Source: Sphingobacterium sp. UBA5670
Lineage (GTDB): Bacteria; Bacteroidota; Bacteroidia; Sphingobacteriales; Sphingobacteriaceae
Direction of reading: 5' to 3'
Length of the DNA: 64,000 bases
Assembly: GCF_002420705.1 (NCBI RefSeq)
Contig: NZ_DIIM01000010.1
Coordinates: forward strand, 92,129-156,128
Shown here: positions 17,672 to 26,659 of the stretch, one piece after another
How positions within the stretch are numbered: the first letter of the stretch is position 1
Layout of the letters: each line of letters begins with the position of its first letter
Position numbers and translations under genes: made by a program
Notes under the pieces: generated by a model
What the model was told of the DNA's origin: nothing
Databases searched by the model: none
The model's input: only the letters and a program-made list of their open reading frames with translations

Positions 17672-20314
17672 ATGATAGTTTTCAGATATCGCTTATATAT
17701 CATTTATTTTTTGATTTTTTTTTATCCCTTTTATCTCCGTGCTGATACAACTGATTTTGTAAACAACGGATTTGATTTAGCGGAGCAACAGTATGCTTTA
17801 CTGTATCAAGCGCATAAGGATCTAACAAAGTATCCGCGATCTGCAGATCCCAGTGGAAAAACAACGTTTACCGATATCCGAGATTGGACTGGTGGCTTTT
17901 GGCCGGGCTGTCTTTGGTATGTTTTTGAGTATACGGGGGATGATCAATGGCGTGATGCGGCATTAAAATGGACGAATTCCTTACGTCAAAATCAATTTAA
18001 TACACATCACCATGATATTGGTTTTGTCATGAATTGCAGTTATGGCAATGCTTATCGATTGACTGGTGATACGGCTTTCAAATCGATCTTGATCCAGAGT
18101 GCCAAATCTTTATTGACCCGTTTCAATGCAAAGGTTGGAGCGATCAAGTCTTGGGATACATTTTCCTCTTGGGACGGTAAGCATACATATGAATTCCCTG
18201 TCATTATCGACAATATGATGAATTTGGAGCTTCTTTTTTTGGCTTCCAAATTATCCGGTGATTCTGTCTATCGGAATGCCGCTATTCGACATGCAGAAAC
18301 AACGTTAAAAAATCAATACCGATCAGATTACAGTTCTTATCATGTGGTTACCTATGACCCCAAAACAGGTGCTGTATTGAGCAGGGAGACTGCACAGGGT
18401 TTTTCGGACAATTCCGCTTGGGCTAGAGGGCAAGCTTGGGGATTGTATGGATTTGTTGTGATGTACCGCGAAACGAAGGATCCTAAGTTTTTACAGGCTG
18501 CACTAAAAATGGCGGACTTTTATGCACGACATCCGCGCTTGCCTGAAGATGGGGTTCCCTTGTGGGACTTTGATGTCGATCAAGCGGGATTTATTCCAAA
18601 CTGGGACTACCGAAAAGAAGATTTTAGGACTGTTCCGCGTGATGCATCCGCTGCTGCTGTCACGGCATCGGCACTTTTAGAACTGGTTGAATATATGGAG
18701 CCGGGACAAGAGCAGGATTATTTGGATCTGGCTGAAAAGATTTTGCGATCATTAGGCTCGCCAAAGTACGCAAGTGAAGTTGGAGGAAATGGTCTGTTTA
18801 TCTTAAAACATAGTGTGGGTAGTATTCCACATAAAGGAGAAATTGATGTGCCTTTGGTGTATGCAGACTATTATTATTTAGAAGCCTTAACGCGCTGGAA
18901 CAAGCGAAGACATCGACTTGCGCAGCTGATGAAGGAATGGCAGGATATGAATAGACAGAAGGAACAGGCACTCAAAGATTTTCAACAACAAAAATTTGGC
19001 CTGTTTATCCACTGGGGACTGTATGCAATCCCTGCAGGTATATGGAACGGACAGAAAATAGAAGATCTAGGAAGTCCTAGTGTCGCCGAATGGATTCAAT
19101 TGGTCGCAAAAATCCCGCGATCCACCTATGCCAAATTAGCAGACCAATTTTCGCCAGAATCTTTTGATGCCGATAACATTGTTAAAATGGCCAAGGATGC
19201 AGGAATGAAATATCTTGTTGTGACGAGTAAGCATCACGATGGATTTGCGTTATATGATTCAAAGGTCAGTTCATTCAATAGCATACAGGCTACGCCCTTT
19301 AAACGCGATATCATTCAGGAACTTTATGATGCCTGTCTTCGGCATAAACTCGATTTTGGCGTCTATTATTCACAGAATATTGATTGGAGGGATGGTAGCG
19401 ACGCACAATATAGGGTAACGAAGGCACGGCATGATCTTGCCTATACCAAAACTGACGCTTTCGGTGCCAATCTTTGGGATCCCAGTGAAAATTCTTTTCC
19501 TTCGTATCTCAACGAAAAAGCAATTCCCCAAGTAAAGGAAATTTTGACGCGATTCAAACAGCTGAAATATATCTGGTTTGATATGCCGGGACTGATGACT
19601 GCGGAACAAAGTTTTCGGTTTTATAAAACAGTTTATGATTGCAATCCACATGTTATTGTCTCCGAACGGATTGGTAATGGTATGGGCGATTATTCCATTC
19701 CTGGAGATAATCGGATTCCAGATCCTTCGGAACATTTTAACCAACCTTGGGAGGCTATCGGGACATTCAATCATTCCTGGGGCTATAAATCCTACGATCA
19801 TGATTGGAAAAATGTAGACGAATTGCGCTATTGGCTTTTGGAGATTGTCAGTAAAGGTGGCAATTATATGCTCAATATTGGACCCGATGCAGAAGGGAAT
19901 ATAGCTGCGCCGGTAAAAAATAATCTTGCTATATTAGGGAAATGGTTGCAACTTAATGGTGAAGCGATTTATGGGACATCCCCATGGATCACTGCGCATG
20001 AGGGACCTACAGTTATTCGGATAACGGATACCGAGCAACGGGAGAGAGAAGGATTTAGGGCATCTTTTACGGCTTCTGATTTTTGGTTTACCCAAAAAAA
20101 TGATTTTATATATGTCATGGCTCTGGTGTTGCCGAAGAATGGGGTTGTCAATATACACGCCCTGAACCAAAATAAAGCGAAAGTGAAATCAGTGGAAATC
20201 TTAGGGTTTGGTCAGGTCCATTTCGAGCAGGATGACCGTGGATTGCAGTTGAAATTACCCAAGAAGATGCAGAATAGCAGTCTGGGTTACGCGCTCAAAA
20301 TAAAACTAGGCTAA
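17672..20314 (+). CDS. GH88-GH29 fusion: unsaturated glucuronyl hydrolase plus alpha-L-fucosidase
   Basis: 880 aa with an N-terminal hydrophobic signal. Residues about 30-415 are a GH88 (alpha/alpha)6 domain with both expected acidic residues: D115 in HHHDIGF and D180 in IIDNMMN. Residues about 430-860 are a complete GH29 fucosidase: FGLFIHWGLY, TSKHHDGFALYDS, and the nucleophile D637 in IWFDMPG, followed by GGNYMLNIGPD. GH88 removes 4,5-unsaturated uronic acid left by a lyase; GH29 removes alpha-L-fucose. The joint is a short charged helix, with no stop or frameshift between domains. The two activities in one periplasmic chain imply neighbouring uronate and fucose in one glycan. It follows SusD in the operon and precedes an esterase and a second GH29. 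Confidence 0.9.
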   Translation: MIVFRYRLYIIYFLIFFYPFYLRADTTDFVNNGFDLAEQQYALLYQAHKDLTKYPRSADPSGKTTFTDIRDWTGGFWPGCLWYVFEYTGDDQWRDAALKWTNSLRQNQFNTHHHDIGFVMNCSYGNAYRLTGDTAFKSILIQSAKSLLTRFNAKVGAIKSWDTFSSWDGKHTYEFPVIIDNMMNLELLFLASKLSGDSVYRNAAIRHAETTLKNQYRSDYSSYHVVTYDPKTGAVLSRETAQGFSDNSAWARGQAWGLYGFVVMYRETKDPKFLQAALKMADFYARHPRLPEDGVPLWDFDVDQAGFIPNWDYRKEDFRTVPRDASAAAVTASALLELVEYMEPGQEQDYLDLAEKILRSLGSPKYASEVGGNGLFILKHSVGSIPHKGEIDVPLVYADYYYLEALTRWNKRRHRLAQLMKEWQDMNRQKEQALKDFQQQKFGLFIHWGLYAIPAGIWNGQKIEDLGSPSVAEWIQLVAKIPRSTYAKLADQFSPESFDADNIVKMAKDAGMKYLVVTSKHHDGFALYDSKVSSFNSIQATPFKRDIIQELYDACLRHKLDFGVYYSQNIDWRDGSDAQYRVTKARHDLAYTKTDAFGANLWDPSENSFPSYLNEKAIPQVKEILTRFKQLKYIWFDMPGLMTAEQSFRFYKTVYDCNPHVIVSERIGNGMGDYSIPGDNRIPDPSEHFNQPWEAIGTFNHSWGYKSYDHDWKNVDELRYWLLEIVSKGGNYMLNIGPDAEGNIAAPVKNNLAILGKWLQLNGEAIYGTSPWITAHEGPTVIRITDTEQREREGFRASFTASDFWFTQKNDFIYVMALVLPKNGVVNIHALNQNKAKVKSVEILGFGQVHFEQDDRGLQLKLPKKMQNSSLGYALKIKLG

Positions 20315-20343
20315 TTCGAATATTGGCCGAATCAATTATAACG

Positions 20344-21309
20344 ATGTTGAATCTATTATTAACTACAAAAAAAATGCGCGTTTTATCGCTGCTCTTCTGC
20401 TTAAGCTTATGGTATGTGCAAGCTGTTGGACAAAAACAGGACAATCAGTTTCCTTGGAATGAAGGAAAGAAAGTTCTTTTTTTAGGAAATAGCATTACCT
20501 ATGCAGGGCAATATGTCGCCATGACCGAAAGTTTATTCCTGAGCAGTCATCCGAAAAAGAAACCTCAATTTATTAACTCGGGGCTACCAAGTGAGACCGT
20601 ATCTGGACTTAGTGAGCCGAATCATGCTGAGGGAAAATTTCCACGCCCCTGTCTATTTGATCGACTGGACAATGTGCTTGATAAAATCAAACCTGAGGTG
20701 GTTTTCGTCTGTTATGGCATGAACGACGGAATCTATCTGCCTTTTGATTCCACGCGCTTTGAAGCCTACAAAAATGGAATTATACGCCTGCAAAAAAGAC
20801 TTGCAAATCAGGGGGTCAAACGTATCATATGGATGACTCCTCCCGTTCAAGATGATTTGAAACTCCGGCTCAATGGATATAATAAGGTATTGGATCGCTA
20901 TGCCGAATGGCTGATTAATTATGGTCAAAAACAATCCGGGGAAATCATTGACCTCCATTTTCCCATGCGTCGATATTTGGAGTCCGGTATCGAGAAAGAT
21001 ACTCAATTTAGGCTAGCGGCAGATGGTGTTCATCCCGGCGATTTGGGCCACTGGCTCATGGCTAGGGAAATTGTTAAGCATCTGATGCCAGACTTTTCAA
21101 TTGAAAGCACCTGGGAAGACAATTTGCGCGATAAACCCAAACTCCGCCAGTTATATGCGCTTGTTTTAAAAAGGCAGACGATCATGAAAGACGCTTGGCT
21201 GACTTTTACAGGCCATAAACGACCCGGATTAGCCAAGGGCATTCCATTGGAGGATGCACTAAAGTCTTATGATGTCATGCAGGAGGAAATAAACAAACTG
21301 GGTTTCTGA
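20344..21309 (+). CDS. SGNH/GDSL-family hydrolase (probable carbohydrate esterase)
   Basis: About 321 aa from ATG 20344; the frame is also open from a TTG at 20323, and an ATG at 20374 gives the tidiest signal peptide (ending VGQKQ). SGNH blocks are complete: FLGNSIT (block I Ser), GMND (block III Asn) and DGVHPGDLGH (block V Asp and His). Members of this group remove acetyl or other acyl groups from sugars. It lies between two fucosidase genes, consistent with deacylation of a decorated glycan before exo-enzymes act. Substrate unknown. Confidence 0.85.
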   Translation: MLNLLLTTKKMRVLSLLFCLSLWYVQAVGQKQDNQFPWNEGKKVLFLGNSITYAGQYVAMTESLFLSSHPKKKPQFINSGLPSETVSGLSEPNHAEGKFPRPCLFDRLDNVLDKIKPEVVFVCYGMNDGIYLPFDSTRFEAYKNGIIRLQKRLANQGVKRIIWMTPPVQDDLKLRLNGYNKVLDRYAEWLINYGQKQSGEIIDLHFPMRRYLESGIEKDTQFRLAADGVHPGDLGHWLMAREIVKHLMPDFSIESTWEDNLRDKPKLRQLYALVLKRQTIMKDAWLTFTGHKRPGLAKGIPLEDALKSYDVMQEEINKLGF

Positions 21310-21362
21310 TGACCTGTGTTTAATCATTATTGCCAATGAACTTTTATGTATAAATCTATATC

Positions 21363-23204
21363 ATGATGAAAATCAATTTTTTTAAGTGGAAATGTGCAGC
21401 AGCAGTGGGAATGTTGCTGTGTATGACCAATGCAGCTATTTCACAGACCAAGTCGCCACCTTATGAAGGAGTGGCTGGCTGGCAGGAGACACAAGATAAA
21501 CGGATGGAATGGTTTAAGGAAGCCCGATTTGGACTCTTTATCCACTGGGGGCTTTACAGTGCTGCCGGAGGTTCTTTTGAAGGAAAACAATATCCACAGC
21601 ATTATGCTGAATGGATTCAGACCTGGGGAAAGATTCCCAGCCAGAAATACGCAGAGGTCTTGAAACCTAAATTTACATTACGCTCTTTCGATCCGAAGTC
21701 CTGGGCGCAGCTCGCTAAAAAAACTGGAATGAAGTATATGGTATTGACCTCCCGCCACCACGAAGGCTTTAGCTTATTTAATAGCCAGCAACCCTATGCG
21801 CTGGAAAATGAGGTAACGGGTACGGCAAATTTATCGCCAAAAGGTCGGGATCTTTACCACGAAATTATGGATGCTTTCCGTCAGGAGGGAATGAAAGTAG
21901 GCGCTTATTATTCGCTTCTGGATTGGCAACATCCCGATTCTTATGAAGCCTTTCAGTTGAATCCGAATGTGGATAATTACCAGCCAGATCATGAACGCTA
22001 TAAAGCCTATCTCTATGGCCAAATTAAAGAACTTGCACAAAATTACGGGCGGCTAGACATGTTGTGGCCAGATTTTAGTAGCAAACAGCACGAGGGCGAA
22101 GCATGGGGAACCAAACATATTTTGACAGATCTGATCAAATGGCAACCGAATATCATTATCAATAATCGATTCTGGAATGGACTCGAAAATAAGAATGGTG
22201 ATATCGGAACGCCAGAGAAATATATTCCACCGACAGGTTTGCCAGGTATGTACTGGGAGGTAAGCCATACCATGAATGAAAGTTATGGCTATAGTGCTCA
22301 TGATCAAAATTGGAAAAGCTTTCCCAAGATCATGCAATTATTTGTGGAAACGGTGAGTAAAGGGGGTAATTTCTTGTTAAATGTCGGGCCCGATGGAGAT
22401 GGAGCTATTCCTGAACCCGCGGTGCGGATTATGGAGCAAATCGGGGAATGGATGAAGGTCAATGGCGAATCTATTTACGGTACCACCGCGAGCCCTTTTC
22501 AAGCCTTGGATTGGGGGTATTGTACCCAAAAAAATGGGAAGCTGTATCTGCATGTTTTTGATCGTCCGGCCGATGGAAAAATAAATCTGCCCATCAAAAA
22601 TAAAGTGACGGCTGTCTACGCCCTAGCTTCACCTAAAATGAGGTTAAAATCCAATTTAGAAAACGGAAGACCAACAATTCCTGTCGATATCTTCGACAGG
22701 AAGAAAGGACCGAAGGTTATTGTGGTCGAAATCCAGGGAAAACCAATTGTTGAGGAAAGCCTGACCCAGACACAGGCAGATGGACGTATCGTGATGAACG
22801 CAAATAATGCAAAATTACAGGAAGGAAAGGGATTAAAAATTATTGGCGCGCATACCCATGATCCAAATCGCCCGAATGCCATAGGTCAGTGGAAAGACCT
22901 TGCGGATAAAGTTTTTTGGGATATCAAAATTCAAAAACCGGGTAAGTATCGTGTGCTCGTCAATTATTTAGCGAATAGCAAGCAGCATGGAAAAATTGTG
23001 CTCTCGATGCTCGGTCAGCAGCTTCCATGGACGTTTGTAGCTGAAAAAGAAGCTAAATTTAAGGAAGTGGCTATGGGGACCATTGAGGTATCCCAGCAAG
23101 TAATTGGTGAGCCCAGTACGAAGGTGATTTTGCAGGCTACAGCCATCGAAGGCGATACTTTGCCTGAGATTGCTTCGATCACTTTGGTTCCGATTCAAGA
23201 ATAA
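21363..23204 (+). CDS. GH29 alpha-L-fucosidase with C-terminal accessory domain
   Basis: 613 aa with signal peptide ending AAISQ. Catalytic (beta/alpha)8 domain about 35-390: FGLFIHWGLYSAAGG, TSRHHEGFSLFNS, nucleophile D237 in MLWPDFSS, and GGNFLLNVGPDGDG. A beta domain follows, and the last ~125 residues look like an extra jelly-roll (VFWDIKIQKPGKYRVLVNY), possibly carbohydrate-binding. It cleaves alpha-linked L-fucose in the periplasm. It is distinct in sequence from the GH29 half of the fusion at 17672, so the two may act on different fucose linkages. Confidence 0.93.
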   Translation: MMKINFFKWKCAAAVGMLLCMTNAAISQTKSPPYEGVAGWQETQDKRMEWFKEARFGLFIHWGLYSAAGGSFEGKQYPQHYAEWIQTWGKIPSQKYAEVLKPKFTLRSFDPKSWAQLAKKTGMKYMVLTSRHHEGFSLFNSQQPYALENEVTGTANLSPKGRDLYHEIMDAFRQEGMKVGAYYSLLDWQHPDSYEAFQLNPNVDNYQPDHERYKAYLYGQIKELAQNYGRLDMLWPDFSSKQHEGEAWGTKHILTDLIKWQPNIIINNRFWNGLENKNGDIGTPEKYIPPTGLPGMYWEVSHTMNESYGYSAHDQNWKSFPKIMQLFVETVSKGGNFLLNVGPDGDGAIPEPAVRIMEQIGEWMKVNGESIYGTTASPFQALDWGYCTQKNGKLYLHVFDRPADGKINLPIKNKVTAVYALASPKMRLKSNLENGRPTIPVDIFDRKKGPKVIVVEIQGKPIVEESLTQTQADGRIVMNANNAKLQEGKGLKIIGAHTHDPNRPNAIGQWKDLADKVFWDIKIQKPGKYRVLVNYLANSKQHGKIVLSMLGQQLPWTFVAEKEAKFKEVAMGTIEVSQQVIGEPSTKVILQATAIEGDTLPEIASITLVPIQE

Positions 23205-23312
23205 ACTATCTTTAAGAAAACCCGAACAAATTATCGATACATAAACCATTTTGCCGTCAGGGATTAAATAAATGCCTCTAAGTACGCGCAGAAAATAAAT
23301 TATAAATTAAGA

Positions 23313-24596
23313 ATGAAAAGAAGAGAATTTATTGCAAAAGGAATTGTATCATCCTTGGCATTTACAATCGTCCCCCGCGCTGTATTGGGTGGAAATGGAT
23401 TTCTGGCACCAAGTGACCGGATTAATCTCGGTTTTATTGGTGTTGGGAAACAATCCTATACCTTGATGAATGGCCTTAATCGCTGCAAGGAAATTGCAAG
23501 TCTGGCTGCCTGTGACGTAGACCGTAATAAGTTAGCAGCATTTATTGCTGCGACAACGAAAAAACAAACGGAATTGTCAAAAGTACAGACCGAGATCAAG
23601 GCCTATCACCATTATCGGGAACTATTGGATCGAAAAGATATTGATGCTGTTGTCATTGCAACACCAGATCATTGGCACGCACAGATTGCGGTCGATGCGG
23701 CTAAAGCTGGCAAAGATATTTATTGTGAGAAACCCCTTGCATTGACCATTGCCGAAGGCCGTGCAATGGTCGATGCAACCCGAAAATATAAACGTGTATT
23801 TCAGACGGGCAGCATGCAGCGTTCTTCCTACAATTTTAGGCAGGCTGCAGAATTGGTCCTCAATGGTTATATCGGTAAGATCAAGGAGATCAACGTGTCA
23901 GTTGGTGAACCGGTCAAACAATGTGATCTTCCTTCCATGCCTGCTCCAGATTATCTAGATTGGGACATGTGGGTAGGTCCATCGCCTTACCGTGGCTACA
24001 ATCCGATTTTAAGTCCACCCATCGAAGATGATAAATGGGCCTGGTGGCGAGGTTACCGTGATTTCGGTGGTGGTTATATTACGGATTGGGGAGCACATAT
24101 GTTTGACATCGTCCAATGGGCACTGGGTATGGATGAATCTGGCCCGGTAGCGTTCAACCCGCCTAAAGCCGCTAATAGCAATAGTGGGCTCTCCTTTAGC
24201 TATGCCAATGGTGTTCGGGTAAACCATGTGCAATGGGGGGTACATAATGCGATACAGTTTATAGGTGAAAAAGGCAAAATTGAAGTGAGCCGGGAATTTA
24301 TCCGTTCGAATCCCGAAAATTTGGCCGATCTTAAACTGACCTCTTCTGATCGTCGTCTCTATTACAGCGACAACCATTACCAGGATTGGGTCGACGCCAT
24401 AAAAAAGAGAAGTAAACCAATTTGCGATGTAGAGGTAGGCCATCGGACGAGCTCTGTATGCAATGCGATTAATATTGCGTATGAACTTCAAAAAGATTTA
24501 AAATGGAATCCACAGAAAGAACAGTTTGACAATGAATACGCCAATCTCCTGCGCAGTCGTCCTTATCGCGGGGAATGGGATTTTAGAAAATTTTAG
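23313..24596 (+). CDS. Gfo/Idh/MocA-family oxidoreductase with Tat-like signal
   Basis: 427 aa. The N-terminus MKRREFIAKG followed by a hydrophobic stretch resembles a twin-arginine signal, common for exported members of this family in Bacteroidota. Rossmann NAD(P)-binding motif in LGFIGVGKQS (about 40-49), the family EKP motif in YCEKPLAL, ATPDHWHA, and the C-terminal substrate domain (WWRGYRDFGGGYITDWGAHMFD). It would oxidise or rearrange a sugar or sugar acid; some family members are NAD-dependent glycosidases. It closes the PUL, ending just before a terminator at 24619. Confidence 0.88.
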   Translation: MKRREFIAKGIVSSLAFTIVPRAVLGGNGFLAPSDRINLGFIGVGKQSYTLMNGLNRCKEIASLAACDVDRNKLAAFIAATTKKQTELSKVQTEIKAYHHYRELLDRKDIDAVVIATPDHWHAQIAVDAAKAGKDIYCEKPLALTIAEGRAMVDATRKYKRVFQTGSMQRSSYNFRQAAELVLNGYIGKIKEINVSVGEPVKQCDLPSMPAPDYLDWDMWVGPSPYRGYNPILSPPIEDDKWAWWRGYRDFGGGYITDWGAHMFDIVQWALGMDESGPVAFNPPKAANSNSGLSFSYANGVRVNHVQWGVHNAIQFIGEKGKIEVSREFIRSNPENLADLKLTSSDRRLYYSDNHYQDWVDAIKKRSKPICDVEVGHRTSSVCNAINIAYELQKDLKWNPQKEQFDNEYANLLRSRPYRGEWDFRKF

Positions 24597-24618
24597 TCTT
24601 TAAGACTAGTTTTCGATA

Positions 24619-24655
24619 CAGGCCTGACAAGATTTTTTGTTAGGCCTGTTTGTTT
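24619..24655 (+). terminator. Intrinsic terminator ending the fucose/uronate PUL
   Basis: Twelve-bp stem (24619-24630 with 24637-24648) with one G-T pair, loop of six bases, followed by a T-rich run. It closes the operon that begins at 12249. Confidence 0.75.
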
Positions 24656-24760
24656 ACTGATCAGTCATTCTACAACTAGGTAGATCTGTATTACCCTGTC
24701 TTGGGCAGTAAAATCTGCTAAGCACCTTTTCACAATTTTTTGATCAAATAGCGGGGAAAG

Positions 24761-24837
24761 ATTCGTACCTGATTCGTATCTTATTCGGATGCGATACAGA
24801 TATGGTACAGCTATTGACCAGCTATTGACCAGACCCT
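24761..24837. repeat. Array of seven degenerate 11-bp repeats
   Basis: Read in steps of 11 from 24761 the units are ATTCGTACCTG, ATTCGTATCTT, ATTCGGATGCG, ATACAGATATG, GTACAGCTATT, GACCAGCTATT and GACCAGACCCT. Neighbouring units resemble each other more than distant ones, so the sequence drifts along the array while the period stays exact. Its last units (CAGCTATTGA at 24808 and 24819) are matched by an inverted copy at 24866-24875. It lies between the PUL terminator and the broken immunity gene. A second array of the same period is at 60872-60959. Confidence 0.7.
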
Positions 24838-24846
24838 GAACAGGAA

Positions 24847-25284
24847 TTACTTGGTCAACTTTCGATCAATAGCTGTAGCAAGATTCTCCACAGCCGAAGG
24901 TGATACTAACACAATACGAAGACAACCCGAATACAGTATTAGTGCTATAGACACAAAACGCCATGTAAAACACTCTTCGAAATTGGCATTAAACTTTTTA
25001 AAGACGTCCAAAGCCTGTTCATTAAGCATAAATGGGTAAGTAATAAAGAACGATGAAAAATCAAGAAAATCATTCAGCTTTGCTTTTTTGTAAAGAGAGG
25101 CTGTGCATCCCTCAATATCAAAATCTGGTACAAATTTGTTCCTTTCCCAATAATCTATTCCAGAGAAAAAGATTGCTAGCTTTTCTGTAATTGGATTGTC
25201 CTTATCTTATTCAACCTGTCCCAAGCCGGTTGTCACGCCCTTAATTTCTGGATCTGATACAATTTTCACAGAATAGTAATTCAT
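24847..25284 (-). pseudogene. Broken third copy of the immunity gene (Imm11/DUF1629-like)
   Basis: Reading from ATG 25284 the product follows the two intact copies upstream closely (MNYYSVKIVSDPEIKG...), but codon 26 is TAA (25207-25209) where the others have TTA (Leu). After the stop the frame still matches (PDFDIEGCTASLYKKAKL... to about residue 108, ALDVFKKFN), then loses all similarity and ends at 24847, so half of the gene is missing. The break lies close to the 11-bp repeat array. It sits 10 bp after the middle copy, so it belonged to the same tandem array. A silent remnant, by inference. Confidence 0.85.
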
Positions 25285-25294
25285 GATATCTCAG

Positions 25295-25969
25295 TTAAGC
25301 AATAATAATCTGTGGATCCTTATCCTCATAAATTTTTACACCTGTCAATCCTAAATTTTCTATGGCATCCTTTAGTCTCTTGGAAACGTACATCCCTCCG
25401 ATCCGACCCCAAAAAAAATCTAAAGAAGTATCAAATTTGGAATTTAAAACCAGCTTTTCAACCTTTGCATTCTCGGGATAGGTTCTAAACTCCTCATCAT
25501 TATTGAAATTTATATGTTTTCTTTCATACAATCCTTTTTTTATATAGAATATCGATTTCTCAAAATCAACTATATCATATTGCAATTTGGGACAGCAAAA
25601 GAGCTCATATTTTTCCTGCAGTTGTTGCCCTTTATTAAACAGAGTTACTGGATAAGTGTAATATTTCTGTATATTGAACTTTTCAAATACGTCCAAAGTC
25701 TGTTCACTAAGCATAAAAGGACAAGTATATAAGAACGGAGAAAAATCAAGAAAATCAGTCAACTTTGCTTTCTTGTAAAGAGAGGCTTTACAACCCTCAA
25801 TTTCAAAATCTGGAACATATTTATTCCTTACCCAATAATCTATTCCTGAGAAAAAGGTTGCTAGCTTGTCTGTAATCGGATTGTCCTTATCTAATTCAAC
25901 CTGGCCTAATCCGGTTGTCACGCCCTTAATTTCCGGGTCGGATACGATATTTAGTTGATAATAATTCAT
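25295..25969 (-). CDS. Putative immunity protein, Imm11/DUF1629-like, copy 2
   Basis: 224 aa, no signal peptide, AT-rich, nearly identical in its first ~145 residues to the protein encoded at 25980. Features include an N-terminal strand region, the central PFMLSE segment, and the C-terminal VSKRLKDAIENLGLTGVKI, which resembles the closing motif of the Imm11 (DUF1629) immunity family. It follows copy 3 by 10 bp in the RHS toxin operon. It would bind a toxin domain in the cytoplasm. Differences concentrate in the C-terminal third, as expected if the copies neutralise different toxin variants. Family assignment is from motif memory only. Confidence 0.65.
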   Translation of the reverse strand: MNYYQLNIVSDPEIKGVTTGLGQVELDKDNPITDKLATFFSGIDYWVRNKYVPDFEIEGCKASLYKKAKLTDFLDFSPFLYTCPFMLSEQTLDVFEKFNIQKYYTYPVTLFNKGQQLQEKYELFCCPKLQYDIVDFEKSIFYIKKGLYERKHINFNNDEEFRTYPENAKVEKLVLNSKFDTSLDFFWGRIGGMYVSKRLKDAIENLGLTGVKIYEDKDPQIIIA

Positions 25970-25979
25970 GAAACCTCAG

Positions 25980-26657
25980 TTAAGCAATAACAATCCGCGG
26001 TTCCTTATCCTCATAAATTTTTACACCTGTCAATCCTAAATTTTCTATGGCATTCTTTAATCCCTCGGAAACATACATTCCGCCAATCCTGCCACAGAAA
26101 AAATCTAAAGAAGTATCAAAATTAGGATTTAGAACAAGTTCTTCAGCTCGTATATTTCCACTATGCTTTCTGTACTCCTCATTATCGTTTACATTCAGAT
26201 AAGTTTTCTCGTACAGCCCCTTTGGTTTATAGAATATTGATTTTTCAAAATCAACTATATCATATTGTAATAGAGGACAGCAAAAGAGCTCATATTTTTC
26301 CTGTAGTGGTTTACCTTTGTCAAATAGAGTTACTGGATAAGTGTAATATTTCTGTATATTAAACTTTAAAAATACCTTTACAGCTCTTTCGCTCAACATA
26401 AAAGGACAAGTAAACAAGAACGGTGAAAAATCAAGAAAATCAGTCAGCTTTGCTTTCTTGTAAAGAGAGGCTGTACAACCCTCAATTTCAAAATCTGGAA
26501 TATATTTATTTCTTGTCCAGTAATCGATTCCAGAGAAAAAGGTTGCTAGCTTTTCTGTAATCGGATTGTCCTTATCTAATTCAACCTGGCCTAATCCGGT
26601 TGTCACGCCCTTTATTTCCGGGTCTGATACAATACTCAGTTGATAATAATTCATCAT
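25980..26657 (-). CDS. Putative immunity protein, Imm11/DUF1629-like, copy 3 (toxin-proximal)
   Basis: 225 aa; ATG at 26657 is followed directly by a second ATG at 26654, which matches the start of the other copy (MNYYQL). It begins 2 bp after the stop of the RHS nuclease gene, so translation is probably coupled, the usual position of the cognate immunity gene. The sequence is soluble and rich in aromatic and acidic residues, with VSEGLKNAIENLGLTGVKI near the C-terminus. It should protect the producer from the AHH nuclease domain encoded at the 3' end of 26660-30424. Confidence 0.7.
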   Translation of the reverse strand: MMNYYQLSIVSDPEIKGVTTGLGQVELDKDNPITEKLATFFSGIDYWTRNKYIPDFEIEGCTASLYKKAKLTDFLDFSPFLFTCPFMLSERAVKVFLKFNIQKYYTYPVTLFDKGKPLQEKYELFCCPLLQYDIVDFEKSIFYKPKGLYEKTYLNVNDNEEYRKHSGNIRAEELVLNPNFDTSLDFFCGRIGGMYVSEGLKNAIENLGLTGVKIYEDKEPRIVIA

Positions 26658-26659
26658 TT

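Noticed and set aside
24009..24491. 160-codon open frame antisense to the Gfo/Idh gene
   Set aside because: The forward strand is clearly coding for the oxidoreductase's C-terminal domain.
24761..24837. Possible CRISPR array
   Set aside because: Units are contiguous 11-mers without spacers and no cas gene is present.
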